This document shows, in pieces, positions 15,284 to 23,973 of a stretch of DNA of 37,011 nucleotides (the first letter of the stretch is position 1; each line of letters begins with the position of its first letter). Position numbers and translations under genes: made by a program. The notes beneath the pieces were generated by a model, which made no database searches, was not told the DNA's origin, and saw only the letters and a list, made by a program, of their open reading frames with translations. Origin of the DNA: JBBSTY01 sp038235385 (GTDB lineage: Bacteria; Actinomycetota; Acidimicrobiia; Acidimicrobiales; Acidimicrobilacustridaceae); NCBI GenBank assembly GCA_038235385.1, contig JBBSTY010000020.1:1-37011 (forward strand), given 5' to 3'.

Positions 15284-17740
15284 TCAGATCTTCTCGAGCG
15301 GCGCCCACGACAGCAGCAGCGTCTTCTCGCCGGCCTCCCGGAACCGCACGACTGCTTCGGTCTTGTCGCCCGACCCGCGCAGCGTGAGGATGACACCCTC
15401 GCCGAAGGTCCCGTGACGAACGTCGTCGCCCTCCTGCAGACCCAGCTGGTCGGCGCCGCTCGGTGACGGTGGGGTGACCCGCATGGCCGCCTCGACCACG
15501 CGATCGCGGTGGGCGTCGCCGGCACGACCCCGTTCGGCGCGGCCCTCGTCGTCGGGATCGAAGGACGAGACGGTGGGACGACGTTGGCCGGCGCGGCCAC
15601 CGTCGCCGGTGGGCCACTCGCGCTGATGGGCCCCTCGCCCCGACCGCGCGCCGTACGAGGGCCCGTTGTACCCGCCGTAGCCGCCGCCCGAGCCCGGGGT
15701 GACGCCTGGTGAGCGACGCGACGACCGACGGTTGCCGTGGACCTCGGTGACGAGGGCGGCCGGGATCTCGTCGAGGAACCGGCTCGGCGGGTTGTACTGG
15801 GTGCCGCCGTACAGGGTGCGACACCAGGCGTGCGACACGAACAGGCGGTGCTCGGCGCGCGTGAGACCCACGTACGCGAGGCGCCGCTCCTCCTCGAGCT
15901 GATCCGGTTCGCCGATGGATCGCAGGTGCGGGAAGATGCCGTCCTCGAGGCCGATGAGGAACACCACCGGGTACTCGAGCCCCTTCGCCGAGTGCATGGT
16001 CATGAGCACCACCGACGACTCGTCGTCGGACTCGAGCGCGTCGGTGTCGGCCACCAGGCTCACCTGCTCGAGGAACTCGCTCACGTCGGTGAAGTCCCGA
16101 GCAGACCCCACGAGCTCGGCGAGGTTCTCGATGCGCCCCTCGGCCTCGACGGAGTGCTCGTCCTCGAGGTCGCCCAGGTAGCCCGAGGCGGTGACGATGG
16201 CCTCGAGCAGCGGCGCGGGGCCCTCCCCCACCCGCCCGACGAGGCCGTCGATCAGATCGAGGAAGGCCGCGATCCCCTTGACCGCCTTGCCGGAGACCCC
16301 CGCATCGGCGGCGTGGCGCAGCGCGTCGATGAACGGCACCCCGTGCGCGTTCGCCCAGGCGTCGAGCCGACCGATCGAGCTGTCGCCCACGCCCCGCTTG
16401 GGCGTGTTGATGACCCGCTTGATGCTCACCTCGTCGACCGGGTTCACCACCACGCGGAGGTAGGCGAGGATGTCCTTGACCTCACGCCGGTCGTAGAACC
16501 GCGTGCCGCCGATCACCTGGTACGGGATGCCGACCCGCATGAGCTGCTCCTCGATCACCCGGCTCTGCCCGTTGGTGCGGTAGAACACCGCGAAGTCGCC
16601 CCACCGGTACCGGCCTTCGTCGTGGAGGTGGTTCATCTGGTGCGTGACCCACTGGGCCTCGTCGCCTTCGTCGTCCGCGTGGTAGCGCACGATCTTCTCG
16701 CCGTGTCCCTGCTCGGTCCAGAGGTCCTTGGGCTTGCGCCCGAAGTTGTTGGCGATCACGGCGTTGGCGGCGTCGAGGATGGTCTGGGTCGAGCGGTAGT
16801 TCTGCTCGAGCACGATCACCGTCGCGTCCGGGAAGGCGGTCTCGAACTCCAAGATGTTGCGGATGTCGGCTGACCGGAACCCGTAGATGGACTGGTCCTG
16901 GTCGCCGACGATGCAGATGTTGCGGTGCTCGGCCCCCAGCATGAGGACCAGTTCGTTCTGCACCGGGTTGGTGTCCTGGTACTCGTCGACCAGCACGTAC
17001 CGGAACCGCCGCTGGTAGTGCTCGAGCACCTCGGGATGCGTGCGGAAGAGCGTGACGACGTTGCCCAGCAGGTCGTCGAAGTCCATGGCGCCGGCCTTGA
17101 GCAACCGCGCCTGGTAGTCGGCGTAGATGTCGGCGATCTTGCGCTCGAAGATCACCGAGGCACGGTCGCGGTACTGGTCGACCGAGAGGCCCTGGTTCTT
17201 GATCGAGCTGATGGTGGCGTGCATCGCCCGGGGCGCGAACTTCTTCGGGTCGAGGTTCAGATCTCGGATCACGTAGCCGGTGAGGCGGACCGCGTCGGCC
17301 TGGTCGTAGATGGTGAACGAGGACGGGAACCCGAGCGCCTTGCCGTCGCGCCGCAGGATGCGCACGCAGGCGGAGTGGAAGGTGGACACCCACATCTTCT
17401 CGGCGACCGAGCCGACCAGGCGGCCCACCCGCTGCTTCATCTCGTCGGCGGCCTTGTTGGTGAAGGTGATGGCCAGGATCTCGAACGGCGACACGTGCTC
17501 GTCGAGGATGAGGTGGGCGATGCGGTGGGTGAGGACGCGTGTCTTGCCCGAACCGGCTCCGGCGACGATCAGCAGCGGACCCGACGTGTGCAGCACGGCT
17601 TCGAGCTGCATGGGGTTGAGACCGTCGACCAGCGCAGGGGTGGGCGACGACGTCGCTCCGGCCGACAGGTCGGACGACCTGACCGACGGGTCGGATGCGC
17701 CCGACGGGAAGGGCTCGGGGAAGGCAACGGTGTCCACCAT
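15284..17740 (-). CDS. pcrA: ATP-dependent DNA helicase, UvrD/PcrA type
   Basis: The 818-residue superfamily 1A helicase unwinds DNA 3' to 5' in repair and replication. Landmarks are the Q motif LNPMQLEAVL (41-50), Walker A VAGAGSGKTR (59-68) and ILAITFTNKAADEM. They continue with LVDEYQDTNPVQ (Walker B), VGDQDQSIYGFR, and VLMTMHSAKGLEYPVVFLIG. A Gly/Arg/Tyr-rich linker (about 680-745) leads to a C-terminal Tudor-like domain (GDDVRHGTFGEGVIL). In PcrA that domain contacts RNA polymerase. About 38 extra residues precede the Q motif. The start is ATG at 17740, 9 bases after a TAGGGT box at 17755-17750, so the transcript would be nearly leaderless. Confidence 0.97.
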   Translation of the reverse strand: MVDTVAFPEPFPSGASDPSVRSSDLSAGATSSPTPALVDGLNPMQLEAVLHTSGPLLIVAGAGSGKTRVLTHRIAHLILDEHVSPFEILAITFTNKAADEMKQRVGRLVGSVAEKMWVSTFHSACVRILRRDGKALGFPSSFTIYDQADAVRLTGYVIRDLNLDPKKFAPRAMHATISSIKNQGLSVDQYRDRASVIFERKIADIYADYQARLLKAGAMDFDDLLGNVVTLFRTHPEVLEHYQRRFRYVLVDEYQDTNPVQNELVLMLGAEHRNICIVGDQDQSIYGFRSADIRNILEFETAFPDATVIVLEQNYRSTQTILDAANAVIANNFGRKPKDLWTEQGHGEKIVRYHADDEGDEAQWVTHQMNHLHDEGRYRWGDFAVFYRTNGQSRVIEEQLMRVGIPYQVIGGTRFYDRREVKDILAYLRVVVNPVDEVSIKRVINTPKRGVGDSSIGRLDAWANAHGVPFIDALRHAADAGVSGKAVKGIAAFLDLIDGLVGRVGEGPAPLLEAIVTASGYLGDLEDEHSVEAEGRIENLAELVGSARDFTDVSEFLEQVSLVADTDALESDDESSVVLMTMHSAKGLEYPVVFLIGLEDGIFPHLRSIGEPDQLEEERRLAYVGLTRAEHRLFVSHAWCRTLYGGTQYNPPSRFLDEIPAALVTEVHGNRRSSRRSPGVTPGSGGGYGGYNGPSYGARSGRGAHQREWPTGDGGRAGQRRPTVSSFDPDDEGRAERGRAGDAHRDRVVEAAMRVTPPSPSGADQLGLQEGDDVRHGTFGEGVILTLRGSGDKTEAVVRFREAGEKTLLLSWAPLEKI

Positions 17741-17749
17741 CTTCGTCTC

Positions 17750-17755
17750 ACCCTA
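17750..17755 (-). promoter_or_regulatory. Candidate -10 box for pcrA
   Basis: TAGGGT on the minus strand lies 9 bases before the ATG, which predicts a leader of about two bases. The same hexamer precedes the hydrolase gene at 25402. Confidence 0.4.
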
Positions 17756-17933
17756 CCGGCGGGCACCGACACCCCCGGCGGGAGCGCCCGCGGCGCGCAC
17801 ACCCGCGCGACATCGATCCGACGCGCCCGCCCGGACCCCGACGAGCGGGAGGAGGTAACCCCGGGATGGGCCGACCTGTCGAAGCCGACGGCCCCGGCCC
17901 CCGGGCCGCCGACACGATGGAGACCACTGCCCC

Positions 17934-18869
17934 ATGTCCGCACCCCGCCGCTTCCGCTTCGGCCTCCAGGCCAGCACCGCGCCGTCACGCACGGCGTGGG
18001 TGGAGATCGCCCGCAAGGCGGAGGACCTCGGCTACGCCGTGCTCACCGTGGCCGACCACCTCGACGACCAGTTCGCCACCACCCCGGCCCTGATGGCTGC
18101 GGCCGACGCCACCACCACCCTGCGGGTCGGCTCGCTCGTGTACGCGACCGACTACCACCACCCGGTGGTGCTGGCGAAGGAGGCCGCCACCATCGACGTG
18201 CTCTCCGACGGGCGCTTCGAGCTCGGGCTCGGCGCCGGCTGGATGCGCGAGGACTACGAGGGCGCAGGCATCGACTTCGACCCGGCCGGCCGACGCATCG
18301 CCCGGCTGGCCGAGGCCGTCACCGTCATCAAGGGGCTGTTCGCCGACGACCCGTGCGCGTTCGCGGGCGAGCACTACCGGATCGCGATGGACGGTCGGCC
18401 CAAGCCGGTGCAGCGGCCGCACCCGCCGATCCTCATCGGCGGTGGCGGTCGCTCGGTGCTCACCCTGGCCGGACGCGAGGCCGACATCATCGGTCTCAAC
18501 ATCGACCTGCGCAGCGGTCGCATCGATGCCAGCGCCGGTCCGACGGCGACCGCCGAGGCCACCGACGAGAAGCTCCGGTGGATCCGCGATGCCGCCGGCG
18601 ACCGCTTCGCCGACATCGAGCTGCAGGTACGCATCCACCTGGCCCTCGTCACCGACGACCTCCCGGCCGTGGCCGAGGCCATGTCGCCGGCGTTCGGCCT
18701 CACCCCCGAGCAGGGGCTCGAGACCCCGCATGCGCTGGTCGGGAGCGTCGACCAGATCGTCGAGACGTGCCTGGCACGCCGCGAGCGCCACGGCATCTCC
18801 CTGATCGGCCTGAGCCTCGATTCGATGGAGATGATGGCGCCCGTGGTCGCCCGCCTCGCCGGCACCTGA
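17934..18869 (+). CDS. F420-dependent LLM-class oxidoreductase (TIGR03621-like), copy 2
   Basis: The 311-residue protein is a paralogue of the one at 10662 and shares its order of motifs. RRFRFGLQASTAPSRTAW is at the start, followed by YAVLTVADHLDDQFATTPAL and the GRFELGLGAGWMREDYEGAGI region. PHPPILIGGGGRSVLTLAG and ADIIGLNIDL come next. The family belongs to the luciferase-like F420 enzymes; the substrate is unknown. The start is ATG at 17934. A GGAG lies about 11 bases upstream, which is far for a ribosome-binding site. Its stop is only 3 bases from the stop of the convergent membrane-protein gene, so the transcripts must overlap or terminate inside each other's coding region. Confidence 0.9.
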   Translation: MSAPRRFRFGLQASTAPSRTAWVEIARKAEDLGYAVLTVADHLDDQFATTPALMAAADATTTLRVGSLVYATDYHHPVVLAKEAATIDVLSDGRFELGLGAGWMREDYEGAGIDFDPAGRRIARLAEAVTVIKGLFADDPCAFAGEHYRIAMDGRPKPVQRPHPPILIGGGGRSVLTLAGREADIIGLNIDLRSGRIDASAGPTATAEATDEKLRWIRDAAGDRFADIELQVRIHLALVTDDLPAVAEAMSPAFGLTPEQGLETPHALVGSVDQIVETCLARRERHGISLIGLSLDSMEMMAPVVARLAGT

Positions 18870-18872
18870 CGC

Positions 18873-20054
18873 TCACTCGACGACCAACGAGCCGACCGCG
18901 TCGCTCGCCTCCGGCGCCGACCGGGGCGGTTCGCCCGCCGACGGTCGGTCGAGGCGACGCCACCTCTGGGCCGGCGTCGCCGCCAACACCAGGGCGAGCA
19001 CCATGGCCGGGAGCGCCGACCGGGTCCCGTTGCGAGTGAGGCCGATCGGGGTGATCGACAGCAACGAGACCAGAGCCAGGTTCAGCAGGAGCGCAGGCAT
19101 CAACGGGTGACCGAGCCGATGACGGATGATCCCCACGACCGCGAGGACCACGAGGGCCACGAACGAGAGCAGCGCGTAGCCGTGCTCGCCCTGGCTCCAC
19201 AGCAGGCGAACGGAGTCGGCGATGCCCGCGAACGGAGGTCCGAACTCGATCACGTCCTGACCGCTGTCGCCGAATCGCAGGCGCACGTAGAGGTACCAGA
19301 GGCCGAAGACCGCGACCGGCACCCCGACGAAGACCGCGCCGCGTCGATCGCGACGCCAGAGCGCGAGACCGATGAACGTCAGCAGCACCGGTTCCTTGGT
19401 CAGCACCGCCGCCACCGCAACCGCCGTGGCCCCGAGCCATCGACCCCGGATCAACAGGACCGTGGCGGCGAGCATCAGCGCCACGGCGAGCAGATCGGCG
19501 CACTCGATCCGCACGGCCATCTGCGCGCCCGGGAGCAGGGTGACGAACACCCCCAACCACGGCGGCCCCCGGAACGTGGCGCTGAGCGAGCCGAGCGACA
19601 CCGAGGCGAGGAACATGGCGGCGACGTTCACGAGCAGGAGGCTGAGGACCAACCCGTCGCCGCCACCCGTGGGGTGGCCCAGCCAGCCCAGGAACGGGTA
19701 CACGGGTCGGTTGAGGCGGTATCGCGGCCGATCGAGGCTCTCCGCGGCGCGATCGAGGTCCCAGAAGTCGCGGGCGACGGCGTAGAACATCGGCCCGTCG
19801 CTCTCGCCGTAGGTGAACTGCGGCTGATCGGGGAAGTCGGTGGCGATGAGCGCCGACGCCGGCCCGGTCGGGCCGGTGTGGACGAGCCCGCCGACCTCCG
19901 CCGAGGAGGAGCGCAGGTCGAGCAGCACGAGCCCGGCGCCGAGCACCGTCGCGACGACCGCCCACGCCAGGATCGGGCGCCACGGGAGCGGCCGGGTGGC
20001 CACCTCGACGGGACCCTGTCGAATCGTCGACCACCAGGTGAGCACTCGACTCAT
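18873..20054 (-). CDS. Polytopic membrane protein, possible GT-C-type glycosyltransferase
   Basis: The 393-residue protein has about nine or ten hydrophobic helices. The first is at about 28-45. A long extracytoplasmic loop follows with FPDQPQFTYGESDGPMFYAVA and RYRLNRPVYPFLGWLG. Further helices run to about residue 360. A large first loop with acidic residues, then a Tyr/Arg-rich motif and many helices, resembles GT-C glycosyltransferase-like proteins that use lipid-linked sugars. No catalytic motif is certain. The cytoplasmic C-terminal tail is rich in Arg, Pro and Ser. The start is ATG at 20054 with GGCGG directly before it. It lies 109 bases after guaA in the same direction, and its stop is 3 bases from the convergent oxidoreductase stop. 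Confidence 0.75.
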   Translation of the reverse strand: MSRVLTWWSTIRQGPVEVATRPLPWRPILAWAVVATVLGAGLVLLDLRSSSAEVGGLVHTGPTGPASALIATDFPDQPQFTYGESDGPMFYAVARDFWDLDRAAESLDRPRYRLNRPVYPFLGWLGHPTGGGDGLVLSLLLVNVAAMFLASVSLGSLSATFRGPPWLGVFVTLLPGAQMAVRIECADLLAVALMLAATVLLIRGRWLGATAVAVAAVLTKEPVLLTFIGLALWRRDRRGAVFVGVPVAVFGLWYLYVRLRFGDSGQDVIEFGPPFAGIADSVRLLWSQGEHGYALLSFVALVVLAVVGIIRHRLGHPLMPALLLNLALVSLLSITPIGLTRNGTRSALPAMVLALVLAATPAQRWRRLDRPSAGEPPRSAPEASDAVGSLVVE

Positions 20055-20163
20055 CCGCCCGGCGCGTCCCTCGCGGCCGCACGACCCGGGTCGGGGCGGT
20101 GCACCTCGGCAGTTCGCTGCGCACCGCTCCCTGGCGATGCGGTCGGCGGCACGGGGCGAGGAC

Positions 20164-21717
20164 TCACTCCCACTCGATGGTGCCGGGTGGCTTCGAGGTG
20201 ACGTCGTAGGCGACCCGGTTGACCCCGGGCACCTCGTTGATGATCCGACTCGACAGACGTTCGAGCAGGTCGTACGGGAGCCGTGCCCAATCCGCCGTCA
20301 TGGCGTCCTCGCTCGTGACGGCCCGGATGATGATCGGGTACCCGTAGGTGCGCTCATCGCCCATCACCCCGACCGTGCGGATGTCGGGGAGCACCGCGAA
20401 GGCCTGCCAGATCTCGCGCTCGAGTCCGGCCTTCTTGACCTCCTCACGCACGATGGCGTCGGCGTCCTGGAGCGTCGCGACCTTGTCCGGGGTGACCTCG
20501 CCGATGATGCGCACTCCGAGCCCCGGGCCGGGGAACGGTTGGCGCCACACGATCTCCTCGGGCAGGCCGAGCTCCTCGCCCACCCGGCGCACCTCGTCCT
20601 TGAACAGCTGCCGGAGCGGTTCGACGAGCTCGAGCTCCATGTCGTCGGGCAGGCCGCCCACGTTGTGGTGGCTCTTGATCTTGGCCGCGTCGCCGGTGCC
20701 CGATTCGATGACGTCGGGATAGAGGGTCCCCTGCACCAGGAACGTCGCATCGGTGACCCCGCCCGTCGCCGTCTCGAAGACCCGGATGAAGGTCTCCCCG
20801 ATCGCCTTGCGCTTCTCCTCGGGATCGACGATGCCGCGGAGGCGCTCGAAGAACCGGTCGGCGACCTGCAGGTGGATGAGCTCGATGCCGAAGTTCCGGC
20901 GAAAGGTCTCGACGACCTGATCGCCCTCGTCCTTGCGCATCAGCCCGTGGTCGACGAAGACGCACGTGAGCTGGTTGCCGATGGCCTTGTGCACGAGCGC
21001 CGCCGCGACCGAGGAGTCCACCCCGCCGGACAACCCGCAGATGACCCGGGCGTCGCCGACCTGGGCGCGCACGGCGGCGACCTGCTCCTCGATGATGGAG
21101 GTCATGGTCCAGGTCGGCCGGCACCCGCAGGCGTCGTAGAGGAAGTGCTTGAGCAGATCCTGACCGTGATCGGTGTGCATGACCTCGGGGTGGAACTGGA
21201 CCCCGTAGATGCCCCGTTCGCGGTGCTCGAAGGCGGCGGCCGCCGTGTCGGGCGTGGTGGCGAGCACGGTGAACCCGTCCGGCGCGCTGGTGATGGTGTC
21301 GAAGTGGCTCATCCACACGTGCTGCTCGCGCGGCTGGTCGTGCAGTCCCCCGAAGAGCAGGCCCCCGTCTCCGGTGACGGCCATGGCGGCTCGCCCGTAC
21401 TCGCCCCGGCCGGTGCGCGACACCTCACCACCGAGATCGAGCGCCACCAGCTGCGCGCCGTAGCAGATGCCCAGGATGGGCACGCCGAGCTCGTACAGGG
21501 CCGGATCGACGGTCGGGGCACCGTCGACGTGGACCGACTTGGGGCCTCCGCTGAAGATCACCCCCGCGGGCTGGCGGCGCTCGATCTCCGCGGCGGTGAT
21601 GGTGTGGGGAACGATCTCGCTGTAGACGTGCGCCTCACGCACCCGTCGGGCGATGAGCTGGGCGTACTGGGCGCCGAAGTCGACGACGAGCACCGTGTCG
21701 AAGGAATCGGTGGTCAT
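20164..21717 (-). CDS. guaA: GMP synthase (glutamine-hydrolysing)
   Basis: The 517-residue enzyme converts XMP to GMP with glutamine and ATP. The class I amidotransferase domain (1-190) has VVDFGAQYAQLIARRVRE, the nucleophile Cys85 in ILGICYGAQL, and His176/Glu178 in YGVQFHPEVMHT. The ATP pyrophosphatase domain has the loop CGLSGGVDSSVAAALVH (about 227-243). The dimerisation domain ends with RVAYDVTSKPPGTIEWE, the usual GuaA terminus. The length is standard. A strong GGAGGA lies about 6 bases before the ATG. The VOC gene stops 14 bases upstream and guaB3 precedes that, forming a probable guaB3-VOC-guaA transcript. Confidence 0.98.
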   Translation of the reverse strand: MTTDSFDTVLVVDFGAQYAQLIARRVREAHVYSEIVPHTITAAEIERRQPAGVIFSGGPKSVHVDGAPTVDPALYELGVPILGICYGAQLVALDLGGEVSRTGRGEYGRAAMAVTGDGGLLFGGLHDQPREQHVWMSHFDTITSAPDGFTVLATTPDTAAAAFEHRERGIYGVQFHPEVMHTDHGQDLLKHFLYDACGCRPTWTMTSIIEEQVAAVRAQVGDARVICGLSGGVDSSVAAALVHKAIGNQLTCVFVDHGLMRKDEGDQVVETFRRNFGIELIHLQVADRFFERLRGIVDPEEKRKAIGETFIRVFETATGGVTDATFLVQGTLYPDVIESGTGDAAKIKSHHNVGGLPDDMELELVEPLRQLFKDEVRRVGEELGLPEEIVWRQPFPGPGLGVRIIGEVTPDKVATLQDADAIVREEVKKAGLEREIWQAFAVLPDIRTVGVMGDERTYGYPIIIRAVTSEDAMTADWARLPYDLLERLSSRIINEVPGVNRVAYDVTSKPPGTIEWE

Positions 21718-21731
21718 GGCTCTCCTCCGGC

Positions 21732-22118
21732 TCAGCCGGCGGTGGGTGGAGCACCGGGATCGGGCTCCGGGCCGGGCACGGACCCGGCGATGGTGAAGGT
21801 GTTGCCCTCGGTGTCGGCCACCTCGTAGGAGGCGTTCCCGAGTGGATCGGGGCTCGGGCCGCTGACGATCGAGCCGCCCAGGGCGACGACGGCGTGGTAG
21901 GCGGCGTGCAGATCGACGACCTCGACGCCGAGCCCGGTGTAGCGGGGCGCCGCGTCAGGGGTGGCGTGGAGGGCGACGGTGGCGTCGCCCAGCTTGAGCT
22001 CGCTCCAGGTGGACGACTCGACGCGGACGACCGGTCCGAGGACGCCTCGGTAGAAGGCGACCGCTCGTGCCATGTCGGCGACGCTCAGCGTGAAGTAGGT
22101 GCGGGTGACCGACGACAT
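21732..22118 (-). CDS. VOC (glyoxalase/bleomycin-resistance) superfamily protein
   Basis: The 128-residue protein has one vicinal-oxygen-chelate unit. It opens RTYFTLSVADMARAVAFYRG, the first beta-alpha of the fold. It continues with SELKLGDATVALH, YTGLGVEVVDLHAAYHAVVALGG split over the centre, and YEVADTEGNTFTIAGSV at the end. VOC proteins include metal-dependent isomerases, dioxygenases and binding proteins. No specific reaction can be assigned. Its C-terminus ends in a short Pro/Gly/Asp-rich tail. It sits between guaB3 and guaA in the same direction, 14 bases before guaA and 73 bases after guaB3. GGAG lies about 9 bases before the ATG. Confidence 0.85.
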   Translation of the reverse strand: MSSVTRTYFTLSVADMARAVAFYRGVLGPVVRVESSTWSELKLGDATVALHATPDAAPRYTGLGVEVVDLHAAYHAVVALGGSIVSGPSPDPLGNASYEVADTEGNTFTIAGSVPGPEPDPGAPPTAG

Positions 22119-22191
22119 GGCCGAAGCTCCGGAGCTCGTGGACGGCTGGACGCGACCCCGCTGCGGGAGGCGACGACGAGCTCGTCGTCAC

Positions 22192-23355
22192 TCATTGGCC
22201 CATGCCGATGCCCTGGGCGCGCTGGAGGCTCTTGCCCTCGGTCTGCAGCGACGGCGCCACCATGACCTCGGCCTTCTGGAACTCCTTCAGCGTCTCGTAG
22301 CCGCACGTGGCCATCGAGGTGCGGAGCGCGCCGAACAGGTTCATCCGACCGTCGTTGTCGCTCGCCGGCCCGACCAGGATCTCCTCGAGCGTCCCGCGCG
22401 TCTCCGTGCGAACCCGAGCACCCCGGGGCAGCGACGGGTGGAACGTGGCCATGCCCCAGTGGAAGCCGCGCCCGGGCGCCTCGGTGGCCGCGGCCAGGGG
22501 AGAACCGACCATCACCGCATCGGCGCCGCACACGATCGCCTTGGCGATGTCGCCCCCGGTCGCCATGCCGCCATCAGCGATCACGTGGACGTACACGCCG
22601 GTCTCGTCGAGGTGGCGCATGCGGGCCGCCCGCACGTCGGCGATGGCCGTGGCCTGGGGAACGCCGATGCCGAGGACGCCGCGCGTGGTGCACGCCTGCC
22701 CCGGGCCGACCCCGACGAGAACGCCGGCGGCGCCCGTGCGCATGAGGTGCAAACCCGCCTGGTAGCTGGCGCAACCACCGACGATCACCGGCAGATCCAG
22801 CTCGCGGACGAAGCGCTTGAGGTTCAGCGGCTCCTGGCTCTTCGAGAGGTGCTCGGCGGACACCACCGTCCCCTGGATCACCAGCAGGTCGAGCTCTGCG
22901 GCGATGATCGCGTCGGTGAGCCCCGCGGTGCGCTGGGGGGTGAGCGACGCGGCCGCGACCACGCCCGCGCCGTGGATCTGTCGGATGCGAGCCGTGACGA
23001 GCTCGGGTTTGATGTCCTCGCGATAGATCTCCTGCATCCGGGCTGTCGCCTTGTCGGCGGGGAGCCCGGCGATCTCGACGAGGAGCGGCTCGGGGTCCTC
23101 GTAGCGGGTCCACAGACCTTCGAGGTTCAAGACGCCCACGCCACCGAGGCGACCGATCTCGATCGCGGTGTCCGGGCTGACCACGCCGTCCATCGCCGCG
23201 GCCATCAGCGGGAGGTCGAACGAGAACGCGTCGACCTCCCACGAGATGTCGACGTCTTCGGGATCACGGGTGCGACGGCTGGGAACGATGGCGATGTCGT
23301 CGAACCCGTACGCCCGACGCCCGGATTTTCCCAGGCCGATCTCGACCTCAGCCAC
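22192..23355 (-). CDS. guaB3: GuaB3-family IMP dehydrogenase-related protein
   Basis: The 387-residue protein is an IMPDH/GMPR-superfamily TIM barrel without CBS domains. It has the GuaB3 opening RAYGFDDIAIVPSRRTRD, followed by LPLMAAAMDGVVS. The catalytic Cys222 is in GVGPGQACTTRGVLGIG, then VIADGGMATGGDIAKAIVCG. GuaB3 proteins of actinobacteria and cyanobacteria are usually annotated as IMP dehydrogenases. Recent work on this subgroup reported GMP reductase activity, so the direction of catalysis is uncertain. The start is a GTG at 23355, with GGAG about 7 bases upstream and a TACACT -10 box further up. A canonical CBS-containing guaB is not in the window. Neighbouring guaA supports a guanine-nucleotide role. 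Confidence 0.93.
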   Translation of the reverse strand: MAEVEIGLGKSGRRAYGFDDIAIVPSRRTRDPEDVDISWEVDAFSFDLPLMAAAMDGVVSPDTAIEIGRLGGVGVLNLEGLWTRYEDPEPLLVEIAGLPADKATARMQEIYREDIKPELVTARIRQIHGAGVVAAASLTPQRTAGLTDAIIAAELDLLVIQGTVVSAEHLSKSQEPLNLKRFVRELDLPVIVGGCASYQAGLHLMRTGAAGVLVGVGPGQACTTRGVLGIGVPQATAIADVRAARMRHLDETGVYVHVIADGGMATGGDIAKAIVCGADAVMVGSPLAAATEAPGRGFHWGMATFHPSLPRGARVRTETRGTLEEILVGPASDNDGRMNLFGALRTSMATCGYETLKEFQKAEVMVAPSLQTEGKSLQRAQGIGMGQ

Positions 23356-23586
23356 GGCTGCTCCTCGCTCGTCCTACCCGGTCGGGCGTCCCGAGGGGCG
23401 TCACCGGAAAGAGTCGAGTGTAGCCACGGCGTCGTCCCCCGATCGACGGACGTCACCCGCACCGCGAGCGCGTGGGGCTGCGACCGTGCGGTTCAGGCGC
23501 CGGGGTCGTAGCCGACCTCGCGGACGGGCGACGGCATCGCCGGGTGAGGCGGTTCCGAGGCGCCGGGTCGGGGGTCCGGCGCCGGA
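23356..23586. other. 231-base gap upstream of guaB3
   Basis: It holds the guaB3 -10 box (23417-23422). A Pro-rich 38-codon frame on the minus strand, from an ATG at 23609 to a TGA at 23493, crosses part of it without a start signal; I do not call it a gene. Nothing else is evident. Confidence 0.4.
23417..23422 (-). promoter_or_regulatory. Candidate -10 box for guaB3-VOC-guaA
   Basis: TACACT on the minus strand lies about 61 bases before the GTG at 23355. Transcription would start near 23410, leaving a 55-base leader with a GGAG ribosome-binding site. The -35 region shows only weak similarity. Confidence 0.45.
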
Positions 23587-23856
23587 TCAGGCGAAGTAGC
23601 CGGCGACATCGGCGATCACGTCGACCGAGCCGACGGCGTTGAACACCCGAACCCTGCCGGCCGTGCCCAGCTTGACCGTCACCGCGTCGGGGACGATCTG
23701 GCCGGCGTCGAAGTTCAAGCTCGATCCCAACGTCGGTTGCGACGCTCCCGTCGGCCACAGCTGCAGGAACGAGCCAGCCGTCGGGTTCACCACCGTCACG
23801 TTGAGGACGACGCCGTCCGCGTCGGCGGGCACCCCGGCACGCCCTCCGATGGTCAC
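23587..23856 (-). pseudogene. Orphan C-terminal fragment of a secreted surface-protein domain
   Basis: From a GTG at 23856 the frame encodes 89 residues: TIGGRAGVPADADGVVLN, then VTVVNPTAGSFLQLWPTGAS, and finally VRVFNAVGSVDVIADVAGYFA. This is the C-terminal two-thirds of a beta-rich domain common in exported actinobacterial proteins, which normally begins with an SRLLDTR-type strand and usually sits in large secreted polypeptides. The frame continues upstream as AWWNAGTAGIRD and then hits a TGA at about 23891. No signal peptide or N-terminal half exists in any frame. It is most likely a decayed or truncated remnant. No ribosome-binding site is clear. Confidence 0.6.
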
Positions 23857-23973
23857 GTCGCGGATCCCGGCGGTGCCGGCGTTCCACCATGCTCACCGCC
23901 GGGCGCAAAGCGTGCGCAAAGGGTCGGGGTGGGCGGGCGCCGATCGTGGGAGCGGGCCGGCCCGACGCGGGGG

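Noticed and set aside
23493..23609. 38-codon Pro-rich frame overlapping the domain fragment
   Set aside because: No ribosome-binding site or -10 box, low complexity, and mixed third-position composition; more likely chance.
23903..23921. Direct repeat GCGCAAAG separated by three bases
   Set aside because: Two 8-bp copies in a non-coding gap with no promoter geometry; too short to interpret.
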